Below, one piece after another: positions 17,237 to 25,420 of a DNA stretch of 64,000 nt. How positions within the stretch are numbered: position 1 is the first letter of the stretch; the number at the start of each line of letters is the position of its first letter. The stretch is from assembly GCA_963782605.1 (NCBI GenBank), contig CAWAKK010000005.1, positions 310,001 to 374,000 of the forward strand. The letters are read 5' to 3'. The position numbers and the translations under genes were made by a program. The notes beneath the pieces are model-generated. The model worked only from the letters and a program-made list of their open reading frames with translations, was not told where the DNA came from and ran no database searches. The DNA comes from JBDTSW01 sp963782605. GTDB taxonomy: Bacteria; Actinomycetota; Thermoleophilia; Solirubrobacterales; 70-9.

Positions 17237-18442
17237 GTGGAAGTAGAGATCGGCCGCGGCAAGAAGGGACGCCGGGCATACGGGTTTGACGACATCGCGA
17301 TCGTGCCTTCACGCCGTACGCGGGACCCCGACGATGTGGACGTGTCATGGACGCTCGGCCCGTACAGGTTCGAGCTGCCGCTGATGGCGTCGGCCATGGA
17401 CGGCGTCGTGAGCCCACGGAGCGCCGCCGAGATCGGCCGCCTGGGGGGCCTCGGGGTGCTCAACCTCGAGGGCATCTGGTCCCGCTACGAGGACGCGGAC
17501 GCCGAGCTGGAGAAGATCGCCAAGGCTTCGCCACAGGACGCCACGAACCTGATGCAGGATGTCTACGAGCAGCCGCTCGATGCCGACCTCATCGCTCGCC
17601 GGGTGGAGGAGATCAAGGACGCCGGGGCCGTGGCGGCCGGCTCGCTCACGCCGCAGCGTGTGGCCAAGTACTACGAGGTCGCGCTCGAGGCGGGGCTCGA
17701 CATCCTGGTGATCCAGGGCACGGTCATCTCGGCCGAGCACGTCTCCACCAAGTCCGAGCCGCTCAACCTGAAGGAGTTCATCGCGGACGTGCCGATCCCG
17801 TGCCTGGTCGGTGGCTGCGCCTCCTACAACACAGGCCTCCACCTGATGCGCACGGGCGCGGCCGGGGTGCTGGTAGGGGTCGGACCGGGGGCCGCTTGCA
17901 CCACGCGCGGTGTCCTGGGCATCGGGGTCCCTCAGGCGACGGCGATCGCGGACGTCGCCGAAGCTCGCTCTCAGCACATGCTCGAGACCGGCGAGTACTG
18001 CAACGTGGTCGGGGATGGCGGCATGCGGACCGGGGGAGACGTCTCCAAGGCGATCGCCTGCGGCGCCGACGCGGTCATGATCGGCTCACCTCTGGCCCGT
18101 GCCGAGGAAGCTCCGGGGCGCGGGTTCCACTGGGGCATGGCCACGTTCCATCCCTCGCTGCCGAGAGGAACGCGGGTGAAGACCGTCCAGGACGGCACAC
18201 TCGAGGAGATCCTGAACGGGCCCGCGCACGAGAACGACGGCACCTTCAACCTGATGGGCGCGCTTCGCACCTCCATGGCCACCTGCGGCTACGAGGACAT
18301 CCGCGACTTCCAGCGCGCCGAAGTGATGGTCGCTCCGTCGCTGCAGACCGAGGGGAAGAAGCTCCAGCAGGAGCAGTCGGTGGGCATGGGCTCCAACGGC
18401 CGCGCCATCGTAGCCGCAGGAGTCGCAGCCTCGGATGACTGA
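17237..18442 (+). CDS. guaB3: GuaB3 family IMP dehydrogenase-related protein
   Basis: A 401-residue TIM-barrel protein of the IMPDH/GMP reductase family without CBS domains, matching the actinobacterial GuaB3 type. It has LMASAMDGVVSP near residue 50, GVGPGAACTTRGVLGIG with the catalytic cysteine, and a GDGGMRTGGDVSKAIACGADAVMIGSP phosphate-binding stretch, here broken by length only. It probably acts in guanine nucleotide synthesis or salvage; family members differ in whether they act as dehydrogenase or GMP reductase. GGAGGT at 17221 precedes GTG 17237. It overlaps guaA by 8 bp. Confidence 0.9.
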   Translation: MEVEIGRGKKGRRAYGFDDIAIVPSRRTRDPDDVDVSWTLGPYRFELPLMASAMDGVVSPRSAAEIGRLGGLGVLNLEGIWSRYEDADAELEKIAKASPQDATNLMQDVYEQPLDADLIARRVEEIKDAGAVAAGSLTPQRVAKYYEVALEAGLDILVIQGTVISAEHVSTKSEPLNLKEFIADVPIPCLVGGCASYNTGLHLMRTGAAGVLVGVGPGAACTTRGVLGIGVPQATAIADVAEARSQHMLETGEYCNVVGDGGMRTGGDVSKAIACGADAVMIGSPLARAEEAPGRGFHWGMATFHPSLPRGTRVKTVQDGTLEEILNGPAHENDGTFNLMGALRTSMATCGYEDIRDFQRAEVMVAPSLQTEGKKLQQEQSVGMGSNGRAIVAAGVAASDD

Positions 18443-20132
18443 CCCGGCGGCGCTCCCCGGCGAGATGACCGAGGACGTCGCACGGCCGCTGGACTCGACG
18501 CCCGCCAGGGAGATCGCGCAGGGGGACCCCGAGCTGCCGGCCGAGCCCGGTGTCACCGAGCTGACGCCAGAGGACCGCGCGGTCGCCGCCGCGCGCGAGG
18601 AGGTCCTGGTTCTCGACTTCGGTGGCCAGTACTCACAGCTGATCGCACGACGGATCCGGGAGTGCGGCGTGTTCGCCGAGCTCCTGCCCCACGATGTTGC
18701 GATCGAGCGGATCCGCGATCGCTCCCCCCGGGCCCTGGTCCTCTCGGGAGGCCCGGCTTCCGTGTACTCCGACGGGGCGCCCGCGCTTCGCACGGAGCTG
18801 CTCGACCTCGGGGTTCCCGTGCTCGGCATCTGTTACGGCATGCAGGCGATGGTCCACGTCCTGGGCGGCAGGGTGGAGGCCGCCGACGCCGGCGAGTTCG
18901 GGCGAACCGAGCTGGCGCTGGCCAACCGGGGCGGCGAGTTGCTCGCCGGGCTGCCGGCGGAGCAGCAGTGCTGGATGAGTCATCGGGACTGCGTCTTCGA
19001 GCCGCCGCCGGGGTTCACCGCGCTTGCCGCCAGCCCCGGATCCCCGGTCGCGGCCTTCGAGAGCACCGAGCGCGGCCTCTACGGCATTCAGTTCCACCCC
19101 GAGGTCGTCCACACCCCGTACGGGACCCAGATCCTCGAGCGATTCCTACGCGAGATCACGGGCTGCGAGGGACGCTGGTCGCCGGCATCGGTGATCGACG
19201 ATCAGGTGGAGCGCGTCCGCGCCCAGGTCGGCGATGCACGCGTGATCTGCGGCCTCTCCGGCGGGGTCGACTCGGCCACGGCTGCGGCGCTGGTCCATAA
19301 GGCGATCGGCGACCAACTCGTCTGCGTGCTCGTCGACCACGGGATGATGCGGCTGAACGAAGCCGACCAGGTCGTCGAGACATTCAGGGAGCGCCTCGGG
19401 GACCAGCTCATCCACGTCGATGCCACCGACCGTTTTCTCGCTCGGCTCGCCGGTGTCGACGAGCCGGAGCGCAAGCGAAAGATCATCGGCGAGGAGTTCA
19501 TCCGCGTCTTCGAAGCCGAGGCCGCGAAGTTCGACGATGCGCGCTTCCTGGTCCAGGGGACTCTCTACTCCGACGTGATCGAGTCGGGGGGCGACGGACA
19601 CGCTGCCGCGACGATCAAGTCTCATCACAATGTCGGCGGCCTGCCGGAGGATCTTGGGCTTGACCTGGTCGAGCCCCTGCGGATGCTCTTCAAGGACGAG
19701 GTCAGGGCGGTCGCGACGGACCTGGGCCTGCCCGATGCGATCGTTTGGCGTCAGCCGTTCCCGGGCCCCGGGCTCGCGATCAGGACCGTGGGGGGCGAGG
19801 TGAACCGCGAGCGCCTCGACATACTCCGTGCGGCCGACGCGATCCTGCAGGAGGAGATCCGCGCCGCCGGCCTTTACCGCGAGCTGTGGCAGAGCTTCTG
19901 CGTCCTGCCGGTGGTGCGCTCGGTCGGCGTCCAGGGCGATGGTCGCACCTACGCGTACCCGATCGTGATTCGCGCCGTCACCTCCGACGACGCGATGACG
20001 GCCGATTGGGCCCGGCTCCCCTACGACCTGCTCGAGCGCGTCTCCAGCCGCATCATCAACGAGGTGGAGGGCGTGAACCGGGTGGTGCTCGACATCTCGT
20101 CGAAGCCACCGGCCACGATCGAGTGGGAGTAG
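18435..20132 (+). CDS. guaA: GMP synthase (glutamine-hydrolysing)
   Basis: A 565-residue enzyme that aminates XMP to GMP. Class I glutamine amidotransferase domain: catalytic C133 in GICYGMQAM, with the H/E pair in GIQFHPEVVH. ATP-pyrophosphatase domain: P-loop CGLSGGVDSATAA at about residue 272. The C-terminal dimerisation domain ends DISSKPPATIEWE. About 53 residues precede the usual start; this acidic extension is unusual and may be partly non-translated, since no later in-frame ATG before the domain is obvious. Overlap with guaB3 indicates a guanine nucleotide operon. Confidence 0.95.
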   Translation: MTDPAALPGEMTEDVARPLDSTPAREIAQGDPELPAEPGVTELTPEDRAVAAAREEVLVLDFGGQYSQLIARRIRECGVFAELLPHDVAIERIRDRSPRALVLSGGPASVYSDGAPALRTELLDLGVPVLGICYGMQAMVHVLGGRVEAADAGEFGRTELALANRGGELLAGLPAEQQCWMSHRDCVFEPPPGFTALAASPGSPVAAFESTERGLYGIQFHPEVVHTPYGTQILERFLREITGCEGRWSPASVIDDQVERVRAQVGDARVICGLSGGVDSATAAALVHKAIGDQLVCVLVDHGMMRLNEADQVVETFRERLGDQLIHVDATDRFLARLAGVDEPERKRKIIGEEFIRVFEAEAAKFDDARFLVQGTLYSDVIESGGDGHAAATIKSHHNVGGLPEDLGLDLVEPLRMLFKDEVRAVATDLGLPDAIVWRQPFPGPGLAIRTVGGEVNRERLDILRAADAILQEEIRAAGLYRELWQSFCVLPVVRSVGVQGDGRTYAYPIVIRAVTSDDAMTADWARLPYDLLERVSSRIINEVEGVNRVVLDISSKPPATIEWE

Positions 20133-20141
20133 GGCCAGGCC

Positions 20142-21539
20142 CTAGAACGCCTCGTCTGCTGCCGCCAGCCGCGCCTCGAGCTCGCGTGGCGAGTCGGGCG
20201 TGAGCTCGTCGGCCGGCCGCGCATGCGGCCGGCGATAGAGCAGCAGCAGCAGGGCGCAGAGGATTGCGGCGCTCGCCGTGAAGCCGATCTCCACTCGCCT
20301 GAACACATCGGCCACCTCGGTGAGGTTCCAGAGCACGAAGGCGACCGCGCATGCGGCCCAGCAGCCGGCGGCACGGCGCACCTGGCCCTGGGCGAGAGCG
20401 GCTTGGTTCAGCGTCGCCGCCGAGAGATAGAAGCCCACGCCCACGCCGATGATCACCAGGTCGAGACGGTCGTAGGTGAACTTGTCGCCAAAGGCGAGCT
20501 GCATGAGCACCGGGCCGACCGCGAGCAGGATCAGCGAGAGGACGGCCGCGCAGGTCGAGACGACGGCGATCGTCATGCGGACCGAGAGAGCGAACGCCTC
20601 TTGACCGGCATCGCGACCCGTCGAGCGCAGCCGTGTCAGGTGCGGAAGGAGGCTTGCGGCGACGGCTTGGAAGAGAACGACAGGCGCGCGCGCGACGAGC
20701 AGGATGTTGAACATGAACCCGGCAGCCGCGGCGCCCTCCTCGGCTCGGGCGAAGAGCGGGCCCGTGCCGAGGAACACCTGCTCGGAGAGCATGATGACCA
20801 GGACCGCCGCCGCGAAGCCACCGCCGTGCGCGAGCGTGAACTCCGGCGTGTCGGGCCTGGGGGCACCCCCGTCGTCGCCGACCTCGGCTGGCGGAGGGCG
20901 GAATGCTCCGACCGGGCGAGCTCGCAGCGCCACCGGTACCACCAGCAGGCTCAGGGCGGGGCCGGCGACGACGCCGAGCGCCACGGCATCGACGCCTTCC
21001 GCGATCCCGACGGCGACCGCCAGCGAGAAGGCCAGTCGGCCGGACCCGTCGAGCAAAAGCAGCGCGGCGAAGTGCCCAAACCTGCGCTCCCCGGCCAGGA
21101 ACCCCCGGGCGAAGAAGCTCGCGCCGAACGCGAGCACGGCTCCGACCAGTGCGTAGAAGAGAAAGGCATCCCCCTCCAGCAGGTCCCCCTGGATGAAGTC
21201 GCGCAGAGCGAACGCGACCGCGACGAAAAGCAGGGCAAGGCCGAGCTGGATCGATCCGGCGACCCGCAGCGTGTGCCGGATCGACTGGTCGTGCGCCTCC
21301 TGCTCGGCGATCGTTCTCGAGAGCAGCTGCTCCACGGGACGGAAGAAGACCGAGACGACGACGAAGACACAGGTCCAAAGCACGACGACCTGCCCGTAGT
21401 CGTCCGCGCTGAGTGAGTGGGAGGCGAGGGCGAAGAACCCGTAGGTGAGCAGCCCGGCGACCGCGACGGCCGCGGTGAGCATCCCGGCGGCGACGCCGTA
21501 CTGGCGGGCCGCCCCCGAGGCCTCGCCGCTCAAGACCAC
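20142..21539 (-). CDS. Flippase-like multidrug/oligosaccharide/polysaccharide family membrane protein
   Basis: About 465 residues with 12-14 predicted membrane helices, in the style of Wzx or MATE-type lipid-linked sugar flippases (LLTYGFFALASHSLSADDYG at the start, many helices of similar length). These export envelope precursors. The start is either GTG 21539 or TTG 21533, which overlaps the upstream peptidase stop (TTGA). It is downstream of, and overlapping, the second M23 peptidase gene, so it may share the riboswitch-controlled transcript. Its stop faces that of guaA in a small palindrome. Confidence 0.78.
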   Translation of the reverse strand: MVLSGEASGAARQYGVAAGMLTAAVAVAGLLTYGFFALASHSLSADDYGQVVVLWTCVFVVVSVFFRPVEQLLSRTIAEQEAHDQSIRHTLRVAGSIQLGLALLFVAVAFALRDFIQGDLLEGDAFLFYALVGAVLAFGASFFARGFLAGERRFGHFAALLLLDGSGRLAFSLAVAVGIAEGVDAVALGVVAGPALSLLVVPVALRARPVGAFRPPPAEVGDDGGAPRPDTPEFTLAHGGGFAAAVLVIMLSEQVFLGTGPLFARAEEGAAAAGFMFNILLVARAPVVLFQAVAASLLPHLTRLRSTGRDAGQEAFALSVRMTIAVVSTCAAVLSLILLAVGPVLMQLAFGDKFTYDRLDLVIIGVGVGFYLSAATLNQAALAQGQVRRAAGCWAACAVAFVLWNLTEVADVFRRVEIGFTASAAILCALLLLLYRRPHARPADELTPDSPRELEARLAAADEAF

Positions 21540-22690
21540 CCGTCCCAGCGTCGTAGCGCCGGCAGCGGGTCGACGGGCCTGCCCCGACGCCATCCTGCCG
21601 GCCACAGCTCGAAGTGAAGCTGGCAGGGCTCGGCGCGGGCGTTGCCGCTGCGCCCCACTGACCCGATCCGCTGGCCGGTGTGCACGCGATCACCCCGGCC
21701 GAAGGGGGACGGCGAGCTCATGTGCACGTACATGTGGTCTGCTCGCGTCCTCCGGGCATCGACCACGACGTAGTGGCCGTAAAGTGACCCGTCGTAGGCC
21801 TTCACCTGCACGCGCCCGCCCCGGGCCGCCTCAAGCCGAGTGCCGCAGGCGGCGAAGACGTCCTGACCCTGGTGGGTCCGCCCGCCGCTGCGGGGGGCGC
21901 CAAAGCGCTCCTCCGACCCACCGTAGCCATGGGACCCGCGCACCGGGAAGCGATAGCCGAAGAGCTTGAGCGCCCCCGCTCCGACGGATCGTCGCCCGAA
22001 TCCGCCCACACGAAAACGGTAGGTGCCGTCATCGGCGATGTCTCCGTCCCCCTCCAGCCCGTTCCACGTGCGGTTGTGGCGGGTGAAGGGCACCTGCCCA
22101 GGCTCCCGCCAGCTGCGGACACGCTTGGAGCCGCGCTTGCGAACCACCTCCACCCGCACGCCCGTCCGCCCCGAGGCGGCGAACCGATACCTCAGCTTGA
22201 CATCGCCCGGCTGATCGAAGAAGGCGCGCTTGGGCTTGACCCGCGAAGCGGTCAGCCTGATGCGTCCGTCGGCGGGCACCTCGCTCGCGGTCGCGATGGT
22301 CAGCTTTCGCGGCGCGGTCGCATCGTCGCCCTGACGGGTGGTGACCTCAGGGCGGCCGGTGACGGCACCGGAGGGAACCGAAACGGTGACTCGCCGGGCG
22401 GCGGCGGAGCTCGGCGCAACGGGGATGGCGGCCGGGTCGCCGTCAAAGGAAACCTGATTGACGCCTGCCAGGTGGCGGCCTCCGAGGACGATCTTGCCGC
22501 CGATAGCCGCGGAGCGGGCGCCGGCACACTCCGACAGGCACCGGAGCTCGGTGATCCTGGGCGTCTTGCCCGATCCCGCCGCGTTGGCCGCTGGTGGCGG
22601 CTGGGGGAGCGCTCCGATCCCGGCGACGACGACCAGGACCGCGGTGGCTAAAACGAGGATCTGAGCGGACCGGCGGACGATGCGCGGCAG
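21530..22690 (-). CDS. M23 (LytM) peptidase paralogue 2, no canonical start codon
   Basis: A secreted endopeptidase acting on peptidoglycan cross-links. The C-terminal LytM domain has THQGQDVFAACGTRLEAARG, HMYVHMSSP and CQLHFELWPAG zinc and catalytic residues. Upstream is a region closely resembling paralogue 1, including a CAGARSAAIGGK stretch, so the protein must begin far upstream of the first canonical codon, GTG 22279. In frame, a signal peptide (RIVRRSAQILVLATAVLVVV) starts just after CTG 22690. No ATG, GTG or TTG exists in any frame for about 150 bp here. The frame is continuous with paralogue 1 across a single TAG (22738-22736). Confidence 0.8.
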   Translation of the reverse strand: MPRIVRRSAQILVLATAVLVVVAGIGALPQPPPAANAAGSGKTPRITELRCLSECAGARSAAIGGKIVLGGRHLAGVNQVSFDGDPAAIPVAPSSAAARRVTVSVPSGAVTGRPEVTTRQGDDATAPRKLTIATASEVPADGRIRLTASRVKPKRAFFDQPGDVKLRYRFAASGRTGVRVEVVRKRGSKRVRSWREPGQVPFTRHNRTWNGLEGDGDIADDGTYRFRVGGFGRRSVGAGALKLFGYRFPVRGSHGYGGSEERFGAPRSGGRTHQGQDVFAACGTRLEAARGGRVQVKAYDGSLYGHYVVVDARRTRADHMYVHMSSPSPFGRGDRVHTGQRIGSVGRSGNARAEPCQLHFELWPAGWRRGRPVDPLPALRRWDGWS

Positions 22691-22735
22691 GATAGGTGCA
22701 GCGTCAGCCGTGGCGGCCGCGTAGCCGCGGAGCAG

Positions 22736-23872
22736 CTAGCTCCAGCGATCCCAGCGCCGCAGATCGTCGGTGGGGTTCGTGAAGTGCCCGCCCTCGTACC
22801 AGCCGGGCTTCGACCAGATCTCAAAATGGAGGTGGCAGCCCGTCGCATTGCCCGTATCCGAGACGTAGCCGATGCGCTCGCCGGTCTTCACGCGAGAGCC
22901 CTCGCGCGGCCGGCCCCGCTTGCGCATATGCATATACGTGTAGTCGCGACGAGTGCCCTCGCCGTCGATCACCAGGTAATAGCCCGCCGAGCCATGGAAC
23001 CGCTTCCACTGGACGCGCCCGCCGCGGGCGGCTTCGAGGCGGGTGCCGCAACGGGCGAACACATCCTGGCCCTGGTGGCCTCGGCCGGCCCCGATCCCGT
23101 CACCGTAGGAGTGCCGTCCCCGGATCGGGAACTTGTGGTCGTAGAAGCCGAACGAAGCCTGCTTGCTCGAATCCAGGCTGTTGCCGGGCTTGGGGCCGAT
23201 CTTGAAGCGATACTTGCCATTCCCCGCGGGCTTGCCCCGCTTGGTGCGCCCGTTCCACCGCACCTTGTAATGGGTGCCGGGCTGCCGGTTGTCCTGGACG
23301 ATGGTGCGCACCACGCTGTCGGTCTTCTTCTTGGCGATCAGGATCCGGACGTCGGTCGCCTCACCCTCGAAGCTGTAGGTGAGCTTGGGCTCGCGCTGGC
23401 CCTGGTAGTAGGCCTTCGCCGGCGAGGCCTTGGCGGTGGCCAGCCGGAAGGGGCCTTCGTCGGGAATCTGATCCTCGTCGACGATCTTGAGGATCTCGGG
23501 CGCGGTATCGCCAGCGCCACCCCCCTCGACGCCGGGCTTGCCGGTGATCGCTTCGGCCGGCACGCGCGCCTTCACGGCGCTCCGTGAGGAGTCGAGGGCC
23601 TCGACCTCAACCCGCCCGCCGCCGTCGGCTCGGAAGCTGACCCTTCGCATGGACCGCAGGTGCGTGCCGGTGACCTCGATCTTGGAACCGATCGTTGCCT
23701 CGCGCGCGCCCGCGCAGGTCTCGATGCAGCGCACGTGCTTGACCTTTGGTCCGCCGCCGGCTCCGATGCCGCCGCCGGCAGACGCTCCCGCTGTCACGCA
23801 CAGACAGGCGACGATCGTGGCCGTTCCTACGGTTTTTCGTTCCGCGAGCCGCGGGAGACCAAAGGGCCCCAA
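22736..23872 (-). CDS. M23 (LytM) peptidase paralogue 1
   Basis: A 378-residue secreted peptidoglycan endopeptidase. Signal peptide at about 15-35, then an IPT/TIG-like beta domain with a CIETCAGAR cysteine pair, a second beta region (about 165-245) and the C-terminal LytM domain with GHQGQDVFARCGT, YTYMHMRKRG and CHLHFEIWSKPG. Metal ligands H and D are all present. Start TTG 23872 is preceded by AGAGAGG at 7 nt. A c-di-AMP riboswitch sits in its leader, so expression should follow c-di-AMP, a cell-wall and osmotic signal. Confidence 0.9.
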   Translation of the reverse strand: MGPFGLPRLAERKTVGTATIVACLCVTAGASAGGGIGAGGGPKVKHVRCIETCAGAREATIGSKIEVTGTHLRSMRRVSFRADGGGRVEVEALDSSRSAVKARVPAEAITGKPGVEGGGAGDTAPEILKIVDEDQIPDEGPFRLATAKASPAKAYYQGQREPKLTYSFEGEATDVRILIAKKKTDSVVRTIVQDNRQPGTHYKVRWNGRTKRGKPAGNGKYRFKIGPKPGNSLDSSKQASFGFYDHKFPIRGRHSYGDGIGAGRGHQGQDVFARCGTRLEAARGGRVQWKRFHGSAGYYLVIDGEGTRRDYTYMHMRKRGRPREGSRVKTGERIGYVSDTGNATGCHLHFEIWSKPGWYEGGHFTNPTDDLRRWDRWS

Positions 23873-23889
23873 GACTTACCTCTCTCATC

Positions 23890-24032
23890 TGCTGCCTACG
23901 GGGTTAGCTGACGGGCTCGCGCCGAAAAGAGCGGCGCTACGGACCTGACGGTCCAACTCGCCCCTGGGAGGGTTCCTTCCTCCCTTCGGTTCCCCCGCTC
24001 CCGAACGGCTGGCCGCGCGGGACTCGGCAGGT
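23890..24032 (-). ncRNA. c-di-AMP riboswitch (ydaO-yuaA type)
   Basis: On the minus strand, P1 is CTGCC (24030-24026) paired with GGCAG (23896-23892), P2 is TCCCG/CGGGA, and between them lie the hallmark conserved runs GAGCGGGGGAACC, AGGGGCGAG, and CGAGCCCGTCAGCTAACC followed by CCGTAGGC. These match the ydaO consensus I know. The Shine-Dalgarno of the M23 gene starts 13 nt after P1, so control of translation is possible. Actinobacterial members usually sit upstream of cell-wall hydrolases, as here. No terminator follows the aptamer. Confidence 0.92.
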
Positions 24033-24047
24033 AATTGGCGCGGCCAG
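24009..24047. repeat. 10-bp perfect inverted repeat overlapping the riboswitch promoter
   Basis: CTGGCCGCGC (24009-24018) and GCGCGGCCAG (24038-24047) are exact inverted copies with a 19-bp spacer. One arm lies in the riboswitch P2 loop region, the other at the predicted start of its transcript. It could be an operator for a dimeric regulator or an alternative RNA stem. Confidence 0.6.
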
Positions 24048-24051
24048 TATA
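24046..24051 (-). promoter_or_regulatory. -10-like TATACT for the riboswitch/M23 transcript
   Basis: TATACT on the minus strand (24051-24046). A start about 7 nt later would begin the RNA just before P1 of the riboswitch. No clear -35 is seen. Confidence 0.5.
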
Positions 24052-24091
24052 GCCTCGGCCTCGGCCACCTCCCGGCCCGCCTCCTGGTGGC

Positions 24092-24097
24092 TATCAT
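24092..24097 (+). promoter_or_regulatory. -10-like TATCAT for rplM
   Basis: TATCAT lies 48 nt before the rplM ATG, in the 273-bp divergent region shared with the riboswitch. The same hexamer occurs before guaB3 (17103) and trxB (59516). No -35 match is obvious. Confidence 0.4.
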
Positions 24098-24145
24098 GCC
24101 CTTCGCCGCGCGGCGTGGAGGTCACGAGCGCGGCTTTTCGCACGC

Positions 24146-24580
24146 ATGAAGACTTACGTAGCCACGCCCGAGACCCGCCAGCGCGACTGGTATGTCGTCG
24201 ACGCAGAAGGCAAGACACTGGGCCGGTTGGCGACGCAGGTGGCCGATGCCCTTCGCGGTAAGCGCAAGCCCGACTACACCCCGCATTGCGACACCGGGGA
24301 CTTCATCGTGGTCGTAAACGCGGAGAAGATCCGAGTCACCGGCCAAAAGCGCACGGACAAGGTCTACTACCGCCATACCGGGTATCCGGGTGGCATCCGG
24401 TCACGCACGCTCGGTGAGATGCTCGACCGGCGCCCGGAGGAGGTCATCCGCAAGGCCGTCAAGGGAATGCTCCCCAAGAACCGCCTCGCGCGCCAGCAGA
24501 TCACCAAGCTGAAGGTCTACGCCGGCCCCGAGCATCCCCACTCCGCACAGCAGCCGAAGCAGATGGAGATCGACGCGTGA
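24146..24580 (+). CDS. rplM: 50S ribosomal protein L13
   Basis: A 144-residue L13, a core protein of the large subunit that binds 23S rRNA early in assembly. The family pattern is clear: KTYVATPETRQRDWYVVDA at the start, TLGRLATQVADALRGK, and YYRHTGYPGGIRS followed by AVKGMLPKNRLAR. Length is normal. The stop overlaps the rpsI start (TGATG), the usual L13-S9 pairing. Confidence 0.97.
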   Translation: MKTYVATPETRQRDWYVVDAEGKTLGRLATQVADALRGKRKPDYTPHCDTGDFIVVVNAEKIRVTGQKRTDKVYYRHTGYPGGIRSRTLGEMLDRRPEEVIRKAVKGMLPKNRLARQQITKLKVYAGPEHPHSAQQPKQMEIDA

Positions 24581-25392
24581 TGGCCGATAAAGAGCGCCCT
24601 TCCGACGGGGAGACCGCCGAGGACGCACCCGCGGAGGCGACGCCGAGCGAGGACACTCCTGCCGAAGACGCCCCTCCCGCCGGCGATCAGGCGGCCGAGA
24701 AAGCCGCTCCCGAGGCAGCCCCCGAGCCGGCGGCCGAGGCCGAGGATGCTCCCGAGGCGAAGGAGGCGCAGGCGAGCGAGGCGGCCGAGGGGGAGACCGC
24801 CGAGCCGAAGCCCAAGGCGAAGGATGCGCCCCCCGGCGCCGAGCTCGAGCCGATTGCGATCGAGCCCGAGCGGGAGCTCTCCGCGGAGGAGCGGGCCCGT
24901 GCCGAGGCCGAGGCCGAGGAGCGCGCGAGCCGCGACGCCGCCGCTGATGACGATGGCGCCGAGGAGCCGCTCGCCCGTCGCGGTCCCACCGTCGAGTTGC
25001 CAGCCGAGGCTCGCATCCAGGCCACCGGCAAGCGCAAGACGGCCATCGCACGCGTTGTCCTCGCTCCCGGGGGCGGAGTGTTCGAGGTCAACTCGCGCAA
25101 GCTCGAGGAGTACTTCCCCCGCCATCAGCATCAGACGATGGCGCGCCAGGCGCTGGTCACCGCCGGCTACGAGGACACCGTCGACGTCCGCGTGCGCGTG
25201 CACGGCGGAGGCATATCGGGGCAGGCCGGTGCGGTCCGCCACGGCGTGGCCCGCGCGCTCACCGAGATCGATCCAGAGCTGCGTGGTGAGCTCAAGCGCC
25301 GCGGCTACCTGACGCGGGACGCTCGCGAGAAGGAGCGCCGCAAGGCGGGGCTCAAGAAAGCCCGCAAGCGACCGCAGTTTTCGAAGAGGTAG
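24580..25392 (+). CDS. rpsI: 30S ribosomal protein S9 with long acidic N-terminal extension
   Basis: A 270-residue protein whose last 130 residues are a standard S9: QATGKRKTAIARVVLAPG, then TAGYEDTVDVRVRVHGGGIS, and a basic tail ending KKARKRPQFSKR that reaches the ribosomal P site. The first 140 or so residues are an Ala/Glu/Pro-rich, strongly acidic low-complexity extension with a helical ELSAEERARAEAEAEERAS stretch. Most S9 proteins have nothing there. ATG 24580 overlaps the rplM stop as TGATG (GTG 24577 is also possible). No internal ATG is found just before the S9 core, so the extension appears translated. Confidence 0.95.
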   Translation: MADKERPSDGETAEDAPAEATPSEDTPAEDAPPAGDQAAEKAAPEAAPEPAAEAEDAPEAKEAQASEAAEGETAEPKPKAKDAPPGAELEPIAIEPERELSAEERARAEAEAEERASRDAAADDDGAEEPLARRGPTVELPAEARIQATGKRKTAIARVVLAPGGGVFEVNSRKLEEYFPRHQHQTMARQALVTAGYEDTVDVRVRVHGGGISGQAGAVRHGVARALTEIDPELRGELKRRGYLTRDAREKERRKAGLKKARKRPQFSKR

Positions 25393-25394
25393 AC

Positions 25395-25409
25395 CGCCCC
25401 AACGGGGCG
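25395..25409 (+). other. Small hairpin between rpsI and glmM
   Basis: CGCCCC-AAC-GGGGCG, a 6-bp stem with a 3-nt loop in the 28-bp spacer before glmM. There is no T run, so it is not a standard terminator. It may limit read-through or stabilise the rplM-rpsI mRNA end. Confidence 0.4.
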
Positions 25410-25420
25410 TCCCCAACCCC

